Notes under the pieces: generated by a model
What the model was told of the DNA's origin: nothing
What the model saw: the letters and a program-made list of their open reading frames with translations, nothing else
Database searches by the model: none
Part shown: positions 1 through 9,447 of the stretch, piece by piece
Layout: each line of letters starts with the position of its first letter
Numbering within the stretch: position 1 is the stretch's first letter
Position numbers and translations under genes: made by a program
Assembly: GCF_000247815.1 (NCBI RefSeq)
Contig: NC_021700.1
Coordinates: 24,156,085 to 24,220,084 of the forward strand
Length of the DNA: 64,000 bases
Origin: Ficedula albicollis
Taxonomy: Eukaryota; Chordata; Aves; Passeriformes; Muscicapidae
Reading direction: 5' to 3'

Positions 1-4
1 GCCA

Positions 5-42
5 GAGAAAAAGAGAGAGAGAGAGAGGGAGAGAGAGAGAGA
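5..42. repeat. (GA)n microsatellite
   Basis: Nearly uninterrupted GA dinucleotides on the + strand with a few extra A or G bases. This is an ordinary simple repeat at the window edge. Confidence 0.9.
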
Positions 43-350
43 AGCTACACTAATAAAGAACTGGCATTCTTGGGCTGACCTTTCTCACATTTCCAAATTT
101 CAGAGCATCCAAGTGCTTTAGAAATGCATTGCCCCCACCAAACCCTAACAGTGGAGGCAAGATCTTATACCTCTTCTTTTGGGGGATCATCTCAAAGTGG
201 TAATTCTGATTCGTTTTCTGCTGTATAAACAGACTTGGGCTGAATGTGAGTTAGCTCAGACACTGGACTTAGTATGAGCATAGGAGAATGAGATTTTGCC
301 TGGGTTAATTCCATCTCTTTGGATTTTCCTTACTACTGTTAATTTTCATA

Positions 351-676
<326 letters not shown>

Positions 677-685
677 CTTTTTTTT

Positions 686-744
686 NNNNNNNNNNNNNNN
701 NNNNNNNNNNNNNNNNNNNNNNNNNNNNNNNNNNNNNNNNNNNN
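686..744. other. Assembly gap (59 N)
   Basis: A run of N between a T8 homopolymer and an AT-rich segment. Confidence 0.99.
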
Positions 745-1515
745 TTATATATAAATGAAAATATATACAGTTAATTCTAGCTCCAGATGTGCATCTTTTG
801 CTTAAGTACATATCCTTCCTTCTGAATGGCTAACTTAAAAAGTACAGCTGGTTTATTTTAGAGTAACGTAACATTAATATCCATCCAAAGCCACTCACAC
901 AAAGACTGGGAGAGGGAAGCAAACTGGATTTTCAGAGCTGAGAACTCCTGCCTTTCTACTCTCTCCTACAAAGCCCTTTAAGGAGCAGTATGAACAGTTA
1001 TCTTCCTTTCTGCTGTTTGTACAGGAGTGTCTCTAGCTCTGTACTGAGAAGAACTGGTGCAAACCAACATAAAAGACACAATGCGGGAAAAAAATTCATC
1101 TTCATGTCACAGGCCAGACCAGATTTGTAGTCCCTTTAGAAGAGACATCTGAGCAGCCTGAGACACACAGAGGGGCCTGGGTGACAAGCCAGCATGCTGC
1201 AGTACATTAATCAGTCTCCCACCCTTGTTTCTTAGTGCAGCCATAAACAAAACCCACCCACTACCCAGCCAGACCAAACAAAGGTAATCTCAGTGCAGCT
1301 GCTATGCTGAAAGGACTAGCTAGATCACAGAACTTCTCGTTTCATATGCTTCTGGAATGCACTCTTGAAAAGAAAGCTAAATCAACTGCCACTGGTTTCT
1401 TATCAATAAATTTCTGACAGAAGAGAATGTGTAATTTTCAGTTTGAGGAAGCAGACATGTCTGTAATTTATGAAGTTACTATGTTTTCTGTATTACATAG
1501 GCAATTTATACATAC

Positions 1516-1573
1516 CCTATCAAAGCCTGCATCAAGAAGAGGGAGAACAGAAGTCTCTTCTTGGTCAGCAGTT
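1516..1573 (-). CDS. PDE8B: PDE8B coding exon (probably exon 5), end of REC domain; acceptor lies against a CR1 element
   Basis: The 58-nt exon completes a Thr codon (AC/A) and reads TADQEETSVLPLLDAGFDR, matching the PDE8B stretch with D-x-EE-x-SVLPLL-x-AGF-x-R. The donor is AGG/GTATGT and the acceptor is TTTTGTAG/AAC at 1575-1574. The exon ends on a codon boundary, as expected for the following RFMEN-type exon, which lies beyond the window. Immediately upstream in the transcript, the CR1 LINE at 1580-2503 ends 5-13 nt before the AG, so the pyrimidine tract and probable branch site lie inside CR1 sequence. The intact frame and both splice dinucleotides suggest the exon is still used. Confidence 0.93.
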
Positions 1574-1579
1574 CTACAA

Positions 1580-2503
1580 AACAAAATCACAGAACCACAG
1601 AATTGTTCAGGTTGGAAAAGACTAAGATCATCAAGTTCAACCTTTAACCCAGCAGTACTAAGCCCACCAATGAACCACTTCCCAAGTGCCACATCCACAC
1701 ATCTTTTAAATACCTTGAGGGATGGTGATTCCACTGTCCCAGGCAGTCTGTTCCAATGCTTGCAACTCTTTCAGGGAAGAAATTTTTCCTAATGCCAAAT
1801 CAAAAGCTCTCTTTATACAACCTGAGGCCATTTCCTCTTGTTAGATCTCTTGCTAATTGGGGGAAAAGACTGACCTGGGTATACCCTCCTTTCATGTACT
1901 TATAGAGAGAAACAAAGTCTCCCTGAGGCTCCTTTTCTCCAGGCTAAACACCCCCAGCTCCCTCAGCCACTCCTCATAGGACTTGTGCTCCAGACCCTTC
2001 ACCAGCTCCTTTGCCCTTCTCTGGACTCACTCCAACACCAGAATGACCTTCCTGTAGTGAAGAACCCAAAACTGGACACAGGATTTGAGGTGTGGCCTCA
2101 CCAGTGCTGAGTTCAGGGGGACAATCCCTGCCCTGCTCCTGCTGCCCACACCATTGCTGATCCAGGCCAGGATGCCATTGGCCTTCTTGGCCCCCTGGGC
2201 ACACCCTGGCTCATGTTCAGCTGCTGCCACCAGCACCCCCAGGTCCTTTCCAGCCACTCTGTCCCAGCCTGTGGCACTGCCTGGGGTTGTTGTGACCCAA
2301 GGGCAGGACCCAGCACTGGCCTTATTGAACCTCACACCACTGGCCTCAGCCATGATCCAGCCTGTGCAGATCCCTCTGCAGAGCCTTCCTGCCCTCCAGC
2401 AGATCAACAACCCACACAGCTTGGTGCCACCTGTGAACTGACCGAGGCTGCACTCAACCCCTTGTCCAGATAATTGATACAGACATTAAGCAGGGCTGGT
2501 ATA
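1580..2503 (-). mobile_element. CR1 LINE, 5'-truncated 3' fragment (copy 1)
   Basis: CR1 is the dominant non-LTR retrotransposon of birds. Read on the minus strand, this copy enters in the last part of ORF2 (the LNVCINYLDKG region), runs through the C-terminal ORF2 domain and the 3' UTR, and ends with tandem octamers ATTCTGTG (1603-1596) and GTTCTGTG (1595-1588) plus a degenerate third at 1587-1580. CR1 copies end in such octamers instead of poly-A and are typically 5' truncated. It sits in a PDE8B intron in the same orientation as the gene, with its 3' tip almost touching the acceptor of the exon at 1516-1573. About 0.9 kb remains of an element normally around 4.5 kb. Confidence 0.95.
2027..2410 (-). 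pseudogene. CR1 ORF2 C-terminal relic inside CR1 copy 1
   Basis: A 127-codon open stretch on the CR1 sense strand shows CR1 ORF2 landmarks from the region after the reverse-transcriptase core: VRFNKA, AGKDLGVLV, KANGILAWI, SALVRPHL and SCVQFW. It lacks the endonuclease and the whole catalytic RT core, so it cannot encode an active protein. The open frame persists because the copy is moderately young, not because it is a host gene. CQFWG-type residues normally seen at the end are altered to VQFWV. Confidence 0.85.
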
Positions 2504-3499
2504 TTATTTACTATAAGGGGACACAACACTTTAGGCACTAGATGGCATGAATCTGACACGGTTCTCAAAACATAATGAGCTCAGTGAGAAGAGTTTTTCC
2601 TTAAAAACATACATAAAATTATACTGTTACAGAAGTTGGTGCTACAGTCTCTGATTATAGAAATTTGCAGCTTTTTTACAGCTTGATAGTTACTCCTACA
2701 GCAAACCTGACAGATCCTCCAGAGAAGTCGGGTATCTCTTTACATACACAGAAGGAGATGGCAAAAAAATATATGAAGAAGATAAAAGACATTCTGCAAT
2801 ATCCTATGAGAAATAATCTAAGAACATGTTATTAAGATAAAGGTGAAGCTAAGTTGTAAAACCTTGTTCAGCAGCAAATTTAGTTGATTTTCAAATCTTT
2901 CAGTAATAGTCCTCCTGCCACTCTATTTCCTAATATTTTAATTGGTCTAGGAAATGAATAAAAATGGCAATGGATTCAGTAGTGTGTAGGAGTTTTAACT
3001 GGGTTATATGAAGATATTTGATAAATGTATATTTGAGTCAGTAAGAATTCTTCCTGAACACATGGGTTATAAATTACTGAATAAAGGTTTAAGGACAACA
3101 TTCTGGTGAATTTAACATCCACAGGATTGAAGTTTGCCCCATCACTCAGTTCAGTGAACAACAATTTGTTATTTATCTAGTTATTTCCTTTAGAAAGCAA
3201 TGCACAGCTTTCTGGTTTGGATTTTTATTTTCCTTTTCTCTTAGAAAAAACACATATCAGTCTGACTTTCTTACTATACAACCCATTAGGAAGGTGACAG
3301 GGATAATACTCGTTGGCACTAAAAGTAAGCTATCAAACACTCAATTAAAACATCACTAGTCCATTTCAGGTGAAAAATAATACATTTACTCTGTAAGACT
3401 TGCTAGTAAGATACTTCCTGTTATTAAACAACTTTTATAGATTAAATAGCTGTTCTTATGGGGAAGAATAAAAATCTCTCACAAACCAGTAACACTTAC
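2504..3499 (-). other. PDE8B: PDE8B intron between exons at 3500-3559 and 1516-1573, non-CR1 part
   Basis: AT-rich intron sequence upstream of the CR1 insertion. I see no exon, known repeat or RNA gene in it. Confidence 0.7.
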
Positions 3500-3559
3500 G
3501 TGCGTGGAACCACAGCAAGTATTACAGTGTGCTCTGATAGCTCTGTGGCACGAATAGAC
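3500..3559 (-). CDS. PDE8B: PDE8B coding exon (probably exon 4), REC domain
   Basis: The 60-nt exon completes an Arg codon split by the preceding intron (AG/G), then reads SIRATELSEHTVILAVVPR and leaves AC for the next exon. SIRAT, SEHTVILAVV and the terminal Arg match the PDE8B receiver-like domain. The acceptor is TTTCCTCAG/G and the donor is CAC/GTAAGT, a near-perfect splice donor. Phase is 2 at both borders, which agrees with the flanking exons at 4892-5082 and 1516-1573. Mammalian 8B, as remembered, has Ser where this copy has Pro before the final Arg. The exon is too short to be convincing on its own; its position, phase and conserved HTVILAVV make it secure. Confidence 0.94.
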
Positions 3560-4891
3560 CTGAGGAAACAAAAATTTCTGAGTTACACTGAATGCTTTCT
3601 CAATATTGCTCAGAGTACCTTCACTGAAACGGTAAACGAAAGCCAGGACTGAAAGACAACGCTGAGGCTAGACCATGCGACAGTGCGCTGCCAAACCTAA
3701 CTACCCCCATTTAGAGAAACCAGTTTCATTTTGCCACCAGGTTTCTCATTTTGCTCCATGCAAAGAAGGCATTCTTCATAGGTAAGAAGGCAAAAGCTCC
3801 AAAACCACAGAGGACAAACATGAGCTTTTCAGACCCACTCTTATGACCTAGCAAAGGTTTCCCCTGTGTGCTGAGCTTATCTGGGGCAGACTGCCCCAAA
3901 CGCGTGAGTCAAGAAAGGTCAGTCCATGCAAAGCATCTTCAATGCCCTTGACTAATTTAAACAAGAATCTATACCCCCTCTCATATCTACCACTGTCCTT
4001 CTAGACATTGCAAAATTTTGTTTAGAGGGTGGGAAGTGCTTTCAAGGATGAAAGTAAGAAAAGTGGGCACAGCAAATTACGAAAGACTACAGTTTATTAA
4101 ATACTGCACAATCAAAATGTTACCATGTTGCATATTATTGAGAAACCAAAAAAGATATGACCAGCTATCAGAAGAACATTCTGTTTGCATTTTACTGGCA
4201 AATGATAAGGGGTTTTTTTCACTCATATCACACTGTTCTGAATAAACAATCTTTATGTTCATCTATTGGTCTTTTAGAAGAACTTAGACCAGCACAAGTA
4301 TTTGAGCATTAAAATGCCCCTTGTCATAAACATGGCAAATTTCCGTTCATGGCAGAAGCACAGTACGGTGCAAAATGTATGCTTCAGCTGAAAGAGTGTA
4401 TTTTAGCAAAGGATCCCAATACTGAGCACTTGTAATCTTCAGGCAGCTTAAACACAATTGTGTGGACTAGAAGAGTGATGCAAACTTTCGAGAAGAACTG
4501 GCAGTGCCTGACCTTGTGGACAAACAAACACATTCCTTTGAAGTCTGCACCTTCAGATTTTGCTCCAGCAGTAAGCCAGGAAAGAAGCAGCACCCACAGC
4601 AGGGAATAGCTGCACAAGAGCTTTGGGTTATGCTCTGACAGAAGCCCCATGACCTGGAGATAATTCTACAGTTCAGCTTTGACATAGTGTAGTTTTCATA
4701 TTGTTATCCTCTTACAGATGTATGCAAACCTCCAGTCCTCAGTCCCCAAATTTCCATTTTACTACAATTTTAGGTGCTCATTCTTTGTTTTTATTGGTTT
4801 TACCCCACAGTTTTTTGGATTAAAATTAGGTGGTTTGGTTTCATACAGTGTACTCTGAAGCTTAAGAGAAGCATAAGGTACTTCAGGTTAC
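3560..4891 (-). other. PDE8B: PDE8B intron between exons at 4892-5082 and 3500-3559
   Basis: About 1.3 kb of intron bordered by GTAACC and TCCTCAG. Nothing else is recognisable; short open frames here have no family motifs. Confidence 0.8.
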
Positions 4892-5082
4892 CTGCAGATA
4901 TCTTCTGCATCAAAATATTTGGAGTTCCTGTGATCTATAACAATTATTTCCTGGTGCTTATCCAGGAAACATTCAAGCGCTGACTCCAGAGTCCAGGCAA
5001 CGTTGCACCTGTATCCTGCTCTGTCACAAGCCCACCAGAAACCATTGCTTTGGTTGTCTTCTTTTGCAAAAATCAGCAAAAC
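4892..5082 (-). CDS. PDE8B: PDE8B coding exon (probably exon 3), core of the receiver-like (REC) domain
   Basis: This is the largest exon seen (191 nt, 63 codons plus 2 nt). It begins [20 protein letters not shown] and ends DAEDIC plus the first two bases of an Arg codon. Other landmarks in order are [20 protein letters not shown] and EIIVIDHR; the Asp of VIDHR aligns with the position of the phospho-acceptor Asp in bacterial receiver domains. In PDE8 proteins this N-terminal domain is thought to have a regulatory role rather than a catalytic one. The acceptor is CCCCTGCAG and the donor is CAG/GTAACC. Phase is 0 at the 5' end and 2 at the 3' end. Trp in CNVAWT and Lys-Tyr in NSKYFDAE look lineage-specific from memory of mammalian sequences, but the frame is intact and I see no sign of decay. 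Confidence 0.96.
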
Positions 5083-8000
5083 CTGCAGGGGATGGAAAAC
5101 AGCAGCACCACATTAAGCAAGTAAAGTAGTCCTCTGCATGGAGCAAGTCTTAACAAACACTTCTGCCCTTTGGAAGACTGAATCTGCTTTCAAGTGGGAG
5201 GCTCAAACCACAGGTTGTAAAACAACCAATGCAGTAGTACATCTTTTTTAATGGATACAGTGGTCATTAATAGATAATCAATAGTTAATTGTTTCAAACA
5301 AGGACTGTACTTAGGACAAAACCAGCTTGCCACATGATGATTTTTTCCTAGCTCCTGTTCCAATTCAATCAGCAACCAGCCAGAGTGTTCAAACATCATT
5401 GCCACTCTCATCAGGCCATCCCAGCTACACACACTTTTGATTGTAATGAACTGTCTGAAATGCAACTGCCTTAATTATATCATTTATCACCCCTGAAGAC
5501 ATGGGCAAAAATTAACAGAGTTTTATTTGTTCTTTCCTCTTTAATCACAAAAAATGGCATTAACCAATATCATTCTAAAGCTGAAAAGAGCAACAGGCAA
5601 GCAGGAGGAAAAATATTCAAATGTGAGAATTGTTTACCAAATAAATAGTACAAAATTGTCCCTAAGCATATGAAATAGTTTAGACAATTCCAACTGAACA
5701 CTTAAGGAACTGTTCACACAAGATCAGGAATGAAGCGTACTGAGGTGCCACTCTAAAGATCAAGGAGATGCTGCAGGAAGCTTGTTTGCAAGCTGACACA
5801 CAGAATAGAAGCTGAAAACAGCTGTATTTCTGTGCCTCTCATGTAAAAGAAAGTGTTTTTCAGAGATAATAAATTTTTCATCCTTGCCCCGTAATGCACA
5901 ATGTATGAGCGCTGATTTATTCATCCGATGTCAGGCAGACATTCCCCATTACATTGCACATATTTACCATAGCGGCTGATAACTAACCATGCTACCCTAT
6001 GTGTCAGATGAAGAAAAGGGCTAATTTAGAGCAAATGTGCTGTAAAAAAGAAGGCCTCAAAAAGTCAAAAGTTTATACACAGCTATTAAAATTGCACAAA
6101 AAGTCAGCAGACAGAGACTAGTCACGTATAAAGCAAAACCCTGTTCATTTCACAAATAAAAGTCACCCCCTGACTTTACTGAAACAACCTGAGAGGAAAA
6201 ATAGCAAAATTTTGCTCCAAATGCCTGTAGGAAAGCTCAATAACCTTTATCCACCTTGCTTTATGCAGCTATGGTGTCAGCACATGAATTTCAGCACGGT
6301 CAGTCTAGAAGCTAGAAAAGGTGACAATAGCTTTCCTCTTATCTTTAACTATCTGGATTGTTGAATTCTAAACAATAAAAAATCAATCATTGTTACTGTG
6401 ACAAGACAACCAGTCAGTTTCATTAAACAATGGAAGAAAATGATATGCTCAGAATTTCTGTAAATATTAAGATTGTAAAAGTTTCAGTGTATTGGAAGGT
6501 GTTTGATTGCAGTTATCAATAAGCGGATTTGGTTTGTTGACACTTAACATCCAAGGTAACTGCTGTCATTCTTCCTAATCCCTGTTTTTATTTCCCAGCC
6601 ATCAAAGTGCTGGAAAGCAGTGACCAAGCTGCAGATTTTCTAGTTCCTGAGTGAAGTCCCGACTCTGACACAATCTTCTGTTTGGTTCCAGCTGCCATTA
6701 GTTTTATTTTGTTCCTAATTTGAAACATTATGCAGAAAGAAAATTTGAGCGGGGGGGAGGTGGTGCATTTTTTGCTATTTTCCTTCTCTTAGCACTCCCA
6801 GTTTGGAAATAAAAAAAGACGAAATGCAATAATTTACCAGTTGTAAAATAGTGGAGCTTAATTAAACCATCCAATCTCTCAATGGTAGCTAATTATCAGC
6901 ACACAAATCCTTCTGAGAATAATAACTTTAAAAGTAGTTTTAAAGTATTGCTACTATGCTTTCTAATTAACATTCGTATGGAGCTTACTATAAATCATCA
7001 AAACATAATGTATCTAGAAGTATATTTGAACAATGCTGTCGAAGTCAAGGCAAAAATATAACAATCCACATAAACAACATGATCAAGGAAATACTTAAAT
7101 TCAATCTGTGTTCCTTGGAAAAAAACTTCATACAGGGTTTTTTTTTGCCGCATGAAAGCTACCAAAAGGAAAAAAGAAAGTTACAGCAACTTAAGATGTT
7201 ACTTAATTATTTTCAAATCATCATATCCCAGCAAGAGACTTTCAAGGTGGAAAAGACATAATATCTCTGAGTAAAGTTGCAGAGGGGCTCCTGTTATATT
7301 GGTATGAGGAAACAGCAAAATGCTGTGCATCATCTGCTTCATTTGCAGCTCATCAGGGAAGATCACAGTGTCAACCCTTTGAAAGAAATAATAGCAAATA
7401 AATGTCCTAAAAAGGTGAGAAAATGCAGCACTTGAATAGGAACACATTCAAACATTTATGACTAAATATTTCTGCAAGAGGATCCAATGCCTTTTTTACA
7501 TGCACTAATTGTTTGTAATAACCACGTCTTCGTGTACTTTCAGCATGGTCATTTCTGAAATCAAACCATTCCTATTTACAAGCCTTACTACAAAGGTGAG
7601 GCAATTGTGCAAGCCGTATATGGAATGTTTGGAGGGTTGGAGCTGGCTGTTTTGCTTTGGACTCTTCCTTTTGCTTCTTAAGGCCAAGAGCACCTGGGTC
7701 ACAATTCTGTACAAACTAAACCAGATTTTTACTCTGACATATATGGTCATGAAGTCCAGTGGGGAATCTATTAAATGGTTTATGGCAGGTCACAGGCACA
7801 AGTGAGGTCACTTCTCACACAAAAAATATGTGCCATTTCGAAGTTGGCACAGGTGTCCTGTAACAGTATGAAACACACCAGAATAAAATGAACTTCACTA
7901 AGAAAAGCCCCAGTGGCAATTGTTGTAACAAACGGAACTTAACTTCTCAGACAATTGTGTAAACGTGATTAATCATCCACAAATAGACATTTAAAATGTG

Positions 8001-9387
8001 ATATTCACTAGCTGTTTGCACTGCACAGAGAAACACATGACTTTATTGTCAAAATGGAATAAAAGATTAGCATGCATTTTTTACATGTGTGGATGTGTGC
8101 ATTACTTGCCAAATTATCTGAGGTAATGTGACTTGTTCCACAAACAAATGAGATGGGTTTACATAAAGTGTTTTACTTAATTGTAAATAAGTTAATGCAT
8201 GGTAACATCTTTAAGGAAAATGCTTTCAGTTCATGATTTTACTTAATGATCTCTGCTTAAGACAGATTATTTTCTTACAAAGATTCTCAGTTGTGAAATG
8301 TAAGGACAAAATAACACCCCCATCTGAAAAGATACCAAGAAGAATGTCAGTTTTCAAAACAACAAAAATCAAACTTTCCCTTGGGCAAATCCAATTTTTA
8401 TGAAGTAATATCCTGACAAAAGCCCTGAGAGTATTTGTAGTTGGTGTATATCAGCTTGATAATCTTTCTGAAGATGAATATTATCTAAAAGCATTTTTTC
8501 TGTGAAAAATTCCACACTTCTATATTAAAATTCCATGCAAAAGCAAGGATAGTTCTACTGCTTAAGCCACTGCTCCACAGTCTTATTACAATATAAACAA
8601 GTAATTTCATCAGGTCGAGTCATCATTAAGACTGATTGTAAAGACATAAGAATGGAAAGCTTTATGATGCCTTTTTTCCCCAGGCTTTTCACAGAAAGGG
8701 TGACTGGTCACTAAATATGTCTGTATTTTGCAGATCTAACTGCCCCATAAATTAAATCAGATGAATTATGTATGATTAAAACCATGTTAAAGGCTAAGAT
8801 TATTTCATTTCCTGTAATCTGAGAGTTCCAACATCCACTATAAGGTGAAGAAAATAACTTGGCGTCTGGTACTGTCACAGGAACAAAATGTACAGAAAAA
8901 GAAGCAGGTATGGATGAGTGTTGTTGCTTCTCAGCTGAATCTGAACCTGTCTTGTTGGAGGTCATAGGATTTCTTGGGTTGGTGTCTATAAAACAGTTCC
9001 CTGTCCTGTTGTGCAAAACCCAGCAGAACTGAACATATACCTAAATTTCATGATGCTCTCAGCTTTGGTGTATCAAAACTGACCAGTTTCCAATATCCAT
9101 AGAGGCAGCTCTTTTCCTGGTTGATGCACATACACACATACTCCTACTGGCAGGACAGATACAGGGACTGAGGGGACGTTAGTGGAAATCTAAAGGTCTT
9201 ATTTACCAAGTTAATTTACTTGTAGCTCTCTTCTCAAGCAATCAGATACACAAAATACACATTATCCATCTCACAGTCCTTGTACAAATGAAATTTAAGT
9301 ATTATACTTAACTATAGAGGCTGAACCTTAATTTCTTCACCTATTAACACTGAATTGGCTCTCTCAGAAACTGAAGGATCATCTTAC
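5083..9387 (-). other. PDE8B: PDE8B intron between exons at 9388-9447 and 4892-5082
   Basis: About 4.3 kb of repeat-poor intron bordered by GTAAGA and CCCTGCAG. The stretch 5881-6010 is of unusually balanced, high-complexity composition and could be a conserved non-coding element, but this cannot be shown from one sequence. No other exon is seen. Confidence 0.75.
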
Positions 9388-9447
9388 CTGAATTGGGTAT
9401 TGAGTCAGCCTCATGGGCCCAACTTGTACTTCTGCAGTTGAAGCCTG
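9388..9447 (-). CDS. PDE8B: PDE8B coding exon (probably exon 2), start of REC region
   Basis: The exon reads QASTAEVQVGPMRLTQYPIQ, closely matching the PDE8B segment between the variable, GC-rich N-terminus and the receiver-like domain; GPMRLTQ is the hallmark stretch. The acceptor is a tandem NAGNAG: reading the minus strand, TAGCAG occupies 9450-9445 after a pyrimidine-rich run. The exon therefore starts at 9447 (with the first Gln) or at 9444 (without it). The donor is CAG/GTAAGA at 9388/9387, close to the consensus. Both ends are phase 0. Family members usually have a residue run ending in Lys before this Gln, encoded by the first exon, which I could not find in this window. Confidence 0.9.

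Larger units (their letters stand above)
1516..9447 (-). other. PDE8B: PDE8B gene, 5' part (four internal coding exons and their introns)
   Basis: High-affinity cAMP-specific phosphodiesterase 8B hydrolyses cAMP to AMP in the cytosol. Known family architecture is an N-terminal receiver-like (REC) domain, a PAS domain and a C-terminal HD-type catalytic domain. Only REC-region exons are present here. In transcription order they are 9388-9447, 4892-5082, 3500-3559 and 1516-1573, with lengths 60, 191, 60 and 58 nt. The joined frame is open for exactly 123 codons, every border is GT/AG, and intron phases are 0, 2, 2 and 0. Assignment to 8B rather than 8A rests on remembered family sequence: [21 protein letters not shown] and SVLPLL-x-AGF are 8B-like. 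The first coding exon was not found to the right, and the next 3' exon (after position 1516, reading left) is not within 1-1515. Each intron is 1.3-4.3 kb. Confidence 0.93.

Noticed and set aside
1427..1792. 121-codon + strand open frame overlapping the PDE8B exon and CR1
   Set aside because: It is antisense to a real exon and to the CR1 3' UTR; no motif.
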